A DNA stretch of 64,000 nucleotides from Prevotella sp. P6B1 (GTDB taxonomy: Bacteria > Bacteroidota > Bacteroidia > Bacteroidales > Bacteroidaceae), in NCBI RefSeq assembly GCF_000702825.1, contig NZ_JNKF01000012.1, positions 248,001 to 312,000 on the forward strand, read 5' to 3'. The notes under the pieces were generated by a model. That model did no database searches and had not been told where the DNA came from. It saw only the letters and a program-made list of their open reading frames with translations. This document shows positions 8,258 through 15,892 of the stretch, in pieces (position 1 is the first letter of the stretch; each line of letters opens with the position of its first letter). A program made the position numbers and the translations under genes.

Positions 8258-9371
8258 TCGATGTCAGATGATTGGAGATGGAATCTTGGATGAATACGCC
8301 TGAACTTCTGGCCATGTCAGACAGAAGGGGGGTAACAAAGGCATAGTCGATGGGTGGAACATGCTGCCATGTATCAGTGTAGCTCTCAGGGATGTGAAGG
8401 CAATTTAGCAGTGATGTGACACGCCCGGCTCTCTGCCCCATGCCCACGGCGAAAAACTGCTTCTGGAAAATGAGTGACAGGGCCACACCGTGGAAAGAAT
8501 TGCTCACCACATAGTCAGCATGAGCGAGAAGCGAGAGGAAGTGTTCCACCCGTGCTGTGCGACAGTAGCGCCGACCACTAGTGAAGGGGACATACTTTTT
8601 GTTCACTTCTACTATGGGCAAGTTCTTCTCTTTGCTGAGTCGCTCAGCAAAGTTCACGGTCGAAGCCTGCCCTAACAGGTTATAAACCAAGATATAGTGC
8701 TGGTAGGCTGGCTGTTCTGATGCTTTGTTAGCCAACGACAGCCAAACCTCCTTCTCCAGCAGGAACACGGGGTCGCAGACAATCTGTGACTGTATGCCCA
8801 GCGAAGTAAGCCATTCTTTCAGCGAGTCTTCCCTGACACTGATAGCCTCGAACTTCAGCAGATGCCGTCTCAGGATTTCCTTCTCATTCTCTTTCACATC
8901 AATGCTACCCATGCTCGCAGCGTAAGCTATTTTCCGGGCATGCACGTTGTCAGAGCCGAAATACCAAAAATCGAAACCCGGGTGCGATGGCATGCGCTGG
9001 CGGCGCCATATCTGGTCGCTGCCATAGAACACGACGTCGAATTCCTTGACAACATCATGGTCGTTGTGGTATCGGGCCTCCAAAGGTAGCCCCAACTCTT
9101 CGTGCATGAAGGTCTGCAGGTTCTGTTGGCGCCGTTTTCGGGCTTGATGCCAGAAAATGGTGTAGTAGAGCAGCACCATTTTACCCCTCAGGCTGCTCTC
9201 GCGGAATTTTCTCCACGAGAACAATTCGAAGTAGCGACGATGATAGTCGGGCCAATAGTCTACAAAATCCACATTATGCCCCAACCCTACAAGGTAAGTC
9301 CTCAAGGCGTATGCCTGCAGGAGAGCGCCATAGTTTTCTGCGCGGTGATATGTCAGTATGCCTATTCTCAT
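8247..9371 (-). CDS. Polysaccharide pyruvyl transferase family protein
   Basis: A 374-residue protein beginning RIGILTYHRAENYGALLQ, the hallmark N-terminus of the CsaB/WcaK-type pyruvyl transferase family, with VVFYGSDQIWRR, IAYAASMGS, VCDPVFLL and VVSNSFHGVALSL further on. Members transfer pyruvate from phosphoenolpyruvate as a ketal onto sugars, though some members of this fold do other chemistry. Its start overlaps the stop of the MurB-like gene by four bases. A second member of the family is encoded at 12574-13674; the two share the same motifs but are far from identical. Confidence 0.85.
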   Translation of the reverse strand: MRIGILTYHRAENYGALLQAYALRTYLVGLGHNVDFVDYWPDYHRRYFELFSWRKFRESSLRGKMVLLYYTIFWHQARKRRQQNLQTFMHEELGLPLEARYHNDHDVVKEFDVVFYGSDQIWRRQRMPSHPGFDFWYFGSDNVHARKIAYAASMGSIDVKENEKEILRRHLLKFEAISVREDSLKEWLTSLGIQSQIVCDPVFLLEKEVWLSLANKASEQPAYQHYILVYNLLGQASTVNFAERLSKEKNLPIVEVNKKYVPFTSGRRYCRTARVEHFLSLLAHADYVVSNSFHGVALSLIFQKQFFAVGMGQRAGRVTSLLNCLHIPESYTDTWQHVPPIDYAFVTPLLSDMARSSGVFIQDSISNHLTSNEK

Positions 9372-10327
9372 ATTTTTTCCTCTATTTCTAGTGTGGCGTG
9401 GTTGTATATCTTGTTCATCATCTCCTTGTAAATGGGAAACATCCGTTCGGCTTGCTCATCACGCCAGACGAAGGTGTTCACATTCTTGTCGGAGACGTAT
9501 GCGTCTATCCTGTGGTAGCCATAGAGGCGCAGCAAGCTTTGCTTCAGCAGGCAGCGATAGGAGGCGATCTTCAGTTTGCTGCCGATGTGTGCAATGCAGA
9601 CTGCGGTGATGTTACGCAGATTTTTCCGCATTTTCAGCAAGGCAAAGGTACTGCCGAGATTCTTCGCTGGGCCTTCCTGGTTGCGTTTGCGCCACTGGGT
9701 TGAGCGTGCGGCCTTGCGCTTCTCCTCTTCCACGTCGGCGGCATTTTCCAGATGCAGGCGGACGCTGAGTATAATGCCTTTCAGTTCGCCACGTTTGAAG
9801 GCCGATGAGCGCTGACTGAACCGCAGTTCCTCTCGGCTGTAGGTTTTGACAGTGCCGTCGGGCAACAGGCAGTTAAGGCTCTGCAGCAGAGCAGTGATGC
9901 TGCATTTGAAACACCCGGCATTGCCTACCACTGCGGATGCCACCGTTCCTGGTAGGGAGGTCAGTCCGCAAACGCCGGCATAGCCCTGCTCCATCAAGTC
10001 CTTGGACAGCCGCATCACGTTGACACCGCAACCACAGGTCACGATGTCTCCCTCTTGACTGTAGTCGTTCACCCGTGTGGTACATATCACAACTGCGGGA
10101 TTACTAGTGGAGTGGAAGAAGATGTTGGATGTCTGTCCAACAATCTCAAACTGCTGTTTTTCCCTGTACAGCCAGCGGCACACCTCCGTCAACTGGGTAA
10201 CGTCGTGAGGGATTATCCAGCAGCCGCATGTGCCACCGGTTTTGATCCATGTCTTTTGTGAGAGAGCCACATCCGTCTCATATTCAATATGGGAACTGTC
10301 AAGAAAAGTTTTCAATGCTTGGTTCAT
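9368..10327 (-). CDS. MurB-like FAD-dependent oxidoreductase in a polysaccharide operon
   Basis: A 319-residue homologue of UDP-N-acetylenolpyruvoylglucosamine reductase. The FAD domain (about 20-190) has IKTGG, GQTSNIFF (a weak form of the usual GGGSN) and LPGTVASAVVGNAG. Counterparts of the catalytic residues are visible: Arg173 in QRSSAFK, Ser226 in NLGSTF, and a C-terminal Glu (314 or 316 in ATLEIEE). The tyrosine before the Arg is replaced by Gln, and the last part is divergent. MurB reduces an enolpyruvyl ether to a lactyl ether. Gene overlaps on both sides (four bases each) place it firmly in the operon between Stealth and pyruvyl-transferase genes, so it is unlikely to be the housekeeping murB. 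A lactyl-sugar role is inferred. Confidence 0.78.
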   Translation of the reverse strand: MNQALKTFLDSSHIEYETDVALSQKTWIKTGGTCGCWIIPHDVTQLTEVCRWLYREKQQFEIVGQTSNIFFHSTSNPAVVICTTRVNDYSQEGDIVTCGCGVNVMRLSKDLMEQGYAGVCGLTSLPGTVASAVVGNAGCFKCSITALLQSLNCLLPDGTVKTYSREELRFSQRSSAFKRGELKGIILSVRLHLENAADVEEEKRKAARSTQWRKRNQEGPAKNLGSTFALLKMRKNLRNITAVCIAHIGSKLKIASYRCLLKQSLLRLYGYHRIDAYVSDKNVNTFVWRDEQAERMFPIYKEMMNKIYNHATLEIEEKI

Positions 10328-11340
10328 AGCTCAAATGTTGATTTATGTGGGAACTTCGCTTCAAACGCACGATGCAGGAAAGTTCGGCACTCTTCGAAGT
10401 CCTCGTCTTGCACTTGCGTTGTGTCGTTCAGGCAGAGGGAGTGAATCTTCTTTGAACGAAGGGCCGCGCCTATCTGTTTTAACGACTTGACGTTGATGGT
10501 CATATACCTGCCAAAATTGTTGCGCACAGGATGAAACCTATTGGTAGCAAACTGCCAGTAACGGACAATGTAGGGGTTGAGGCTCACATCCTGCCGGAAT
10601 TGAGAGCAGGTGCGCTTGCACATATCAGGCTCATGCTCCCATATCTCGTCGAATACAGACCGCAGCATGGGCTGTTCTATATGGCGCAGGGCAAAAGCAA
10701 CGAACTGCTGTTTTCCGAAAAACAACAGCGACGGGACAAAAAACTTCCCCCAGAGATGTGTACCGTACCATTTCAACGGTGCCTGCCTAACGGTACGCTG
10801 GCGATTGAAGTGATAATTCAACACGCCCACATTGCAAAAGACCTGAATCTTGTTGCTGAAGAGGCCTCGTGGATTATACGTGGGTGTCTCATATTTCTCA
10901 GCGTTGCAGTCACAGGGCAGACCGTTACGGAAATACCACGTCGGCTCTGTAGGCTGGTTGATATAGAAATCGTCATTAAAATAAACGAAATGCTCCGACA
11001 GTCCGGGAATGCGCCCCAGGCACATCTCTATGGCGCACGAGTTGAAAGTCGGCAGATAGTCCTTTGGCATGAAATCGGCATGGCTTACCAACACCAGCTT
11101 GGGATGGAAAGCGTTTATCCAGTCAGGAAACTTACCGTTGGTTACCAGAAACACCTTGTGTACCCACGGGGCATACAGCTCCACAGCCCTGAACCAGTAG
11201 CGGAACAAGTCCCAGTTGCGGAATCGTCCCTTATCCTCGGCATGAGGCCCAGGGCGCAGCTGCCTGTATTGTTGTTGCCACTCAGGGTCGTTGCTGTCGA
11301 GCCATGTGACCACGAAATCTATTTTCTCTTTGTTCCCCAT
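10324..11340 (-). CDS. Stealth-family sugar-1-phosphate transferase
   Basis: A 338-residue Stealth protein. Conserved region 1 is at about 7-18 (IDFVVTWLDSND), and region 2 spans RFRNWDLFRYWFRAVE, VFLVTNGKFPDW and FVYFNDDFYI. Later Cys/His-containing parts match regions 3 and 4. Stealth enzymes link hexose-1-phosphate to an acceptor sugar, producing phosphodiester-joined polysaccharides. This predicts a phosphodiester in the polymer or its side branch. It overlaps the Wzy-like gene by 22 bases and the MurB-like gene by four. Confidence 0.87.
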   Translation of the reverse strand: MGNKEKIDFVVTWLDSNDPEWQQQYRQLRPGPHAEDKGRFRNWDLFRYWFRAVELYAPWVHKVFLVTNGKFPDWINAFHPKLVLVSHADFMPKDYLPTFNSCAIEMCLGRIPGLSEHFVYFNDDFYINQPTEPTWYFRNGLPCDCNAEKYETPTYNPRGLFSNKIQVFCNVGVLNYHFNRQRTVRQAPLKWYGTHLWGKFFVPSLLFFGKQQFVAFALRHIEQPMLRSVFDEIWEHEPDMCKRTCSQFRQDVSLNPYIVRYWQFATNRFHPVRNNFGRYMTINVKSLKQIGAALRSKKIHSLCLNDTTQVQDEDFEECRTFLHRAFEAKFPHKSTFEL

Positions 11341-12536
11341 ATTGTTATTTGGTTATCGTATGCTGCTATAATGTCTATGATAGGTATAGCCATAAACGTT
11401 ATTATAAAATAAGGTGGCATGACATCACTGCGCTGATAGAAAGACAGCCAGTAGGCTATCAGGAAACCATAATCTTTGATGTCTGGTTTTCTCCTCCGTC
11501 TGCACAGAAAAACCTTGTTGAAAGTAATGAACAAGAATGCCAGTGCAACAAATCCATACTGGAAGATCCATTTCTTACCTCCTGCATTGCCACCACGGCT
11601 TTCAGCGTTGATTTGTTCTGGCAGATTGTTTACTCCGACACCAAGCCACAATTGTCCGTTTTCAAGGGCTTGGTTAAAGTATTTATCAAAAGCCGCTGTC
11701 GTTCTGTTGTCAATAGCATCTATGTCTTCCATTTCACCATCATCAGCCATAATTCTCAAAACTACCTTTTCTTCAAAGCGGTCGAATACCACATAGATTG
11801 TTGCCCCGATAATCGCTATTCCGATGATCATTCTTTTTAGGCTGACACGAACATGCGTGATTAGGAATATGCCAAGCAGAACGAAGAAAGCGAGGGAGAA
11901 AGAGATGATGCCACTGATAACGAATACAATGAAAGGAATATGCAACGACCGTACCCTCCATGCAAGAAAAATCAGCATACCGCACAATGTTCCTATGCGC
12001 CCCGGCTCATCGGCGATACTCCGGAAGCGTGCCTCTCCATAGTCTGTACCTATCAGGTTGAAAACGAGATTGACAAAATGTGTTTCCCTGACCACCGTCA
12101 CACGCGTCGCTTGTCCCAGCACAACACCCCAACCTGTTGTCTCGTAAATGGCAAATTCCACTACAGAACATATCAGCAGTATAGACAATATCCAGACAAA
12201 GCACTTGACAACGCGAACTTGCAACTCATAACTGATTCTGAGGAATAATACGGCATATATCAAGCAGAAGAATTCTATAGGTAAGGGTGGACTGAGATTG
12301 AAAAAAGTGGTAATGGAGTAGATGACCAGTATTCCCACCAAAAAGATGGAGGATTCTGTCCTCATTTTGTTTGTCAGCCTCCCCTTGTCAGGGGTTATGA
12401 AGTAAATGATCAAAAACAGGAGGAATAAAAGAGCGTAAGAAACTCCATTCTTGGGTATGTAGAAATTGGCTATAAGCGTATATATAGCCATAAAGACAAA
12501 AGCCCATACCAATATGTCGGCTCCCTTTTTCACCAT
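11319..12536 (-). CDS. Wzy-like polysaccharide polymerase
   Basis: A 405-residue integral membrane protein with roughly ten or more hydrophobic helices and a large loop in the last third (around residues 250-320, containing RFEEKVVLRIMADDGEMED). This layout, the length and the company of a flippase fit O-antigen/capsule polymerases, which link lipid-carried repeat units in the periplasm. Sequence conservation in this family is low, so the call rests on topology and context. The gene starts 37 bases after the stop of the upstream pyruvyl-transferase-family gene. Confidence 0.72.
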   Translation of the reverse strand: MVKKGADILVWAFVFMAIYTLIANFYIPKNGVSYALLFLLFLIIYFITPDKGRLTNKMRTESSIFLVGILVIYSITTFFNLSPPLPIEFFCLIYAVLFLRISYELQVRVVKCFVWILSILLICSVVEFAIYETTGWGVVLGQATRVTVVRETHFVNLVFNLIGTDYGEARFRSIADEPGRIGTLCGMLIFLAWRVRSLHIPFIVFVISGIISFSLAFFVLLGIFLITHVRVSLKRMIIGIAIIGATIYVVFDRFEEKVVLRIMADDGEMEDIDAIDNRTTAAFDKYFNQALENGQLWLGVGVNNLPEQINAESRGGNAGGKKWIFQYGFVALAFLFITFNKVFLCRRRRKPDIKDYGFLIAYWLSFYQRSDVMPPYFIITFMAIPIIDIIAAYDNQITIWGTKRK

Positions 12537-12573
12537 TATCTTGATTTCTGTGTAATTTGTGAGATCTGTGTGA

Positions 12574-13674
12574 CTATACAGTCTGATTAGTTATGAATTG
12601 CGTAGAGCTCAGCCGCATCACGGCGAGGCGCTCACCCACCGCCTTGTAGTTGATGCTGCTGATCATATCCACAGGCTCTGTGGCGGCAACGATACGGTCG
12701 GCCAGTCCGAGTGAACCTAACAAACCTTCAACCCTCCCCGAACGACGTGACTTGAGCGCATAGCATTCTTTCTGGAATACTATTGACAGTGCGATGACAT
12801 GGAACGAGTTTCCCACGATGCAGCGGGCATACTTGATATAACCTAAAAATTCTTCAGGTGACATGGATTCCCTAAGGGTGACCAGTTTATCGCGGCGGCT
12901 CTTCAGCTGCGGCTTGGCCTGCCCCTTAATGACAACAGAGGTGCCTAACCGGTTGGCCAGTCGGTGGGCAAACTGGCTGGCTGCCGGGTCGTCTAAGACG
13001 TTAAACAGGAACACGTAATCCTGCTCTTCCGGTCGGATGGCAATTCTATCAAAAACAGTGGCATCCACCAACAACGTGGGGTCGAGGCAGACCGTAGCAG
13101 ATACCCCACAATGTTCCTGAAGTGCCAGACATAGACTCTTTTCGCGTACAGATACAGCATCGAAAACCTTGATTCGCTGTTCCACTGCCAACCAGCCTGA
13201 CTTGTCCAACTCGCTTATCTCGCCTATACTGGCAGCGTAGGATACGAAGCGTGCGCCATGCTTCTCAAACTCTCCCCAGAACACTGGGTTGAAGCCTCGG
13301 CACAGTTTCGGACTCCATATCTGGTCGCTGCCAAAGAGAATGCAGTCATATCCTGTAGGAATGTCAGCTGCAGTAGCAGCCCGTGGCGAGAGATGTAACT
13401 GACTGACCATAAAATGATGGAACACGTTTATGGTCTCTCGCCAGGCTGGCCACGCCAACAGCCTGGCAAAGAAATATTTCAAAAAGGGAACAAAGCCCCG
13501 GCGACGCAACTCCGTTTTGCTGAGAAGTTTTTTCTGCTCTTCAATGAACCGAATCCTGTAGTCGATAACCTCCACGTCATGACCTTTCTCTTGCAAGTAA
13601 TGTTGCAACGCATAGCATTGGAGCACAGCACCATAGTTCAGCGCGTTATGGAATGTTAGTATGCCAATCTTCAT
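12574..13674 (-). CDS. Polysaccharide pyruvyl transferase family protein
   Basis: A 366-residue member of the same family as 8247-9371, starting KIGILTFHNALNYGAVLQ with ILFGSDQIWSPK, FVSYAASIGEI, VCLDPTLLV and CIVGNSFHVIALSI. It would attach pyruvate from phosphoenolpyruvate as a ketal to a sugar of the repeat unit, or catalyse a related transfer. In the NSFH motif the usual Gly after His is Val here, a small departure from 8247-9371. Its ATG overlaps the stop of the upstream acyltransferase gene by four bases. Confidence 0.84.
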   Translation of the reverse strand: MKIGILTFHNALNYGAVLQCYALQHYLQEKGHDVEVIDYRIRFIEEQKKLLSKTELRRRGFVPFLKYFFARLLAWPAWRETINVFHHFMVSQLHLSPRAATAADIPTGYDCILFGSDQIWSPKLCRGFNPVFWGEFEKHGARFVSYAASIGEISELDKSGWLAVEQRIKVFDAVSVREKSLCLALQEHCGVSATVCLDPTLLVDATVFDRIAIRPEEQDYVFLFNVLDDPAASQFAHRLANRLGTSVVIKGQAKPQLKSRRDKLVTLRESMSPEEFLGYIKYARCIVGNSFHVIALSIVFQKECYALKSRRSGRVEGLLGSLGLADRIVAATEPVDMISSINYKAVGERLAVMRLSSTQFITNQTV

Positions 13675-14375
13675 AAACTATAATCATATATGTGATCGTG
13701 TTCATAATCACGCATCACGTTACGAGTGATTATCTTCAGTGGACTGCCACTGTGTACACAGTATGGCTCAAATGGGCCACTGTGAGTAATAACGCTGCGA
13801 GCACCAAATATACAGCGTTCAGGTGTTACAACCCCTTGCATGACATAACACTGCGTTGCAATCCAGTTGTAGTCACCAATGCTGATGGGAGAAAAGGCAC
13901 GTTTGAATTTTTTCTTCTCCATGTCCCATAGTGGATGGTAATTGGTGTCCATGATAAGTGTCTCCCAGCCAACGCGTGCGCTCTTGCCAAAACTAATGCC
14001 ACACTGCGATGTGATCCGCAAACACCCTGTATTTTTGAAATCATCTCCAAAGACTATTTTACCTTGTTTGCCACAGACAATATATGAGTCGTTGCCAATG
14101 AGACAGGTACCTTTGAACACGATTTTCCCATCATTCTTGAAAGAAATGCCCGTGTTGGGATAGAGTGCACAGCGTGGGAATCCCAAGCGTATCATGCCAT
14201 AACGAATGTTAGGGCAGTCAATAACAAACTGTCCCTTTTGACTCCGATATTTTGGTTTATACACCCATATGGGTAACTTCACTGCCTGGCGCAATGGCAA
14301 GTGGCGCAGGCAGAAGGGAATGGAGAACAGAAAAGTCCTCATCATAATCATCTTGTTACGGAAAAATTTACTCAT
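13671..14375 (-). CDS. Left-handed beta-helix acyltransferase
   Basis: A 234-residue protein rich in hexapeptide-type repeats (ISFKNDGKIVFKG through SARVGWETLIMDTNYH, and ISIGDYNWIATQCYVMQGVV), typical of the trimeric acetyltransferases seen in capsule loci. The NYHP segment offers a candidate catalytic His. The first 40 residues are basic and hydrophobic (FFRNKMIMMRTFLFSIPFC), which may tether it to the membrane. It probably acetylates or acylates a sugar of the repeat unit. The gene overlaps both neighbours by four bases. Confidence 0.8.
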   Translation of the reverse strand: MSKFFRNKMIMMRTFLFSIPFCLRHLPLRQAVKLPIWVYKPKYRSQKGQFVIDCPNIRYGMIRLGFPRCALYPNTGISFKNDGKIVFKGTCLIGNDSYIVCGKQGKIVFGDDFKNTGCLRITSQCGISFGKSARVGWETLIMDTNYHPLWDMEKKKFKRAFSPISIGDYNWIATQCYVMQGVVTPERCIFGARSVITHSGPFEPYCVHSGSPLKIITRNVMRDYEHDHIYDYSL

Positions 14376-15892
14376 TGTTTCTTTCTACTTATTAATTTTA
14401 TGATTGCCTTCACATCGCTCCTACTGAATGCCACAATCAGATAGATCACCACGACCAACATGGCAGCAAGAGCAGAGTAGACGAAGAAGGCCAACAGGCT
14501 GTCGGCCCAGTTATACATTGTTTTATATATAATAGCGGCTATCAGTAGTGAGGCCGCGACAAGGCGTGCAAACATCAGCAGATAGCGCATAAAGGAAAAT
14601 CCAAGCATGGAGCGCAGCAGCCAGGCGCGCACCAAGGCTGTCACGATGGAGAGCATGATGGATATCATCATTGTAACCTGTGGCTCGGCTCCCATCAACA
14701 GGGCTGTATAGGAAATCGGCAGATTCAGCATGATAAGCGTGCCAACAATTAGTTGGTATCGGCGTATCTTGCCCGTGGCCAGCGCGGCAGCGATGGTGGG
14801 GCCGTTGGTGCAGTCAATCAGTCCGTTAATTAACACCAATTGGGTGAATACAACGGTGTAGTTTGGCACCTCTTTCAGCCATACGCCCAAGAGGTAAGGC
14901 GTGTTGGCCAGGATGGGGAACACCAGTATCGATGTGAGCAGCGATGACATCACCGTGCTGCGCAACACGAGCTGCTGCATGGACTCAAGCTCGCCTGCCG
15001 CATAACTTTTGTATATCTGAGGCTTTACGGCTGTGAAGAAGTTGCCTGAGAAATGCGACACAGCGTGATAAATCTGGAAAGCTACGGCACGGGCTGCATT
15101 AACCATCGGGTTGAAGAACAGGTTGAGCAAGATGTTGATGCCGTGGCTGCGCACTGCCATGGCAAGGGTTCCGTAGAAATGCCAACCGGAGAAGCCAAGA
15201 AGTTCTCTGATGTCCTTGATGTTCCAATAAAAACGGAACCGAGACTCTGCGAAATGTCGCCGGTCATAAATCACGTAGGCAGAGGCAATGCATAATGAGA
15301 CAAAGAACGTCAGCATGCTATAAACAATCAATCGATCCCATGTTGCGAGGCTCAGAAGATAGACCACAGCAAGACCGAGCATAGCCTCGACGATACTAAT
15401 GTAGGCAAAGGCACTCATCTTCTCATGAGCCACAATCAGCGCATTGTAGGGGATAGAGAGAAACTTGACACAGAAGGCCATAATGGAGAACTGATAGACT
15501 ACGTTGGCCGCCGTCATGCGTTCCGCTGGAATGGTCATCTGAGTATTGACGAACCACAACCCCACGGTCTCGGCCAGTACCACAGCGCAGAGAATGAGCA
15601 GCGAGAAGGCTGTAATATTTGTACACATCCATTGGCCTAACCGCTTAAAGTCGCCCTTGGCCAGTTCGATGGAGAAATAGCGCTGAGAAGAAGTGGTCAG
15701 TGTACTCTCCACAAACGAGAGCATGGCCACCACGCCACCTACGACATTATAAATACCATAGTTTTCCGCTCCCAAAAGGTCGAGGGTCACACGCACCGTA
15801 AAGAGACGCACAACCATCACCACCAGCATTCTTATATAAAGGAAGCTGGTATTCTTAACGATACGCCGATTGTTTACTACACTATCCTTCAT
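14372..15892 (-). CDS. Wzx-like flippase
   Basis: A 506-residue membrane protein of the MOP exporter superfamily with about 12-14 hydrophobic helices. The N-terminal stretch (NTSFLYIRMLVVMVVRLFTV, then GAENYGIYNVVGGVVA) is characteristic of polysaccharide flippases from Bacteroidetes. It would move the undecaprenyl-linked repeat unit across the inner membrane. It overlaps the fusion gene upstream by four bases. Together with the Wzy-like polymerase it points to a Wzx/Wzy-dependent pathway. Confidence 0.87.
   Translation of the reverse strand: MKDSVVNNRRIVKNTSFLYIRMLVVMVVRLFTVRVTLDLLGAENYGIYNVVGGVVAMLSFVESTLTTSSQRYFSIELAKGDFKRLGQWMCTNITAFSLLILCAVVLAETVGLWFVNTQMTIPAERMTAANVVYQFSIMAFCVKFLSIPYNALIVAHEKMSAFAYISIVEAMLGLAVVYLLSLATWDRLIVYSMLTFFVSLCIASAYVIYDRRHFAESRFRFYWNIKDIRELLGFSGWHFYGTLAMAVRSHGINILLNLFFNPMVNAARAVAFQIYHAVSHFSGNFFTAVKPQIYKSYAAGELESMQQLVLRSTVMSSLLTSILVFPILANTPYLLGVWLKEVPNYTVVFTQLVLINGLIDCTNGPTIAAALATGKIRRYQLIVGTLIMLNLPISYTALLMGAEPQVTMMISIMLSIVTALVRAWLLRSMLGFSFMRYLLMFARLVAASLLIAAIIYKTMYNWADSLLAFFVYSALAAMLVVVIYLIVAFSRSDVKAIIKLISRKKQ

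Noticed and set aside
9368..10327. Housekeeping murB
   Set aside because: Tight overlaps with capsule genes on both sides, and weakened FAD-loop motifs favour a specialised paralogue, though this needs a genome check.
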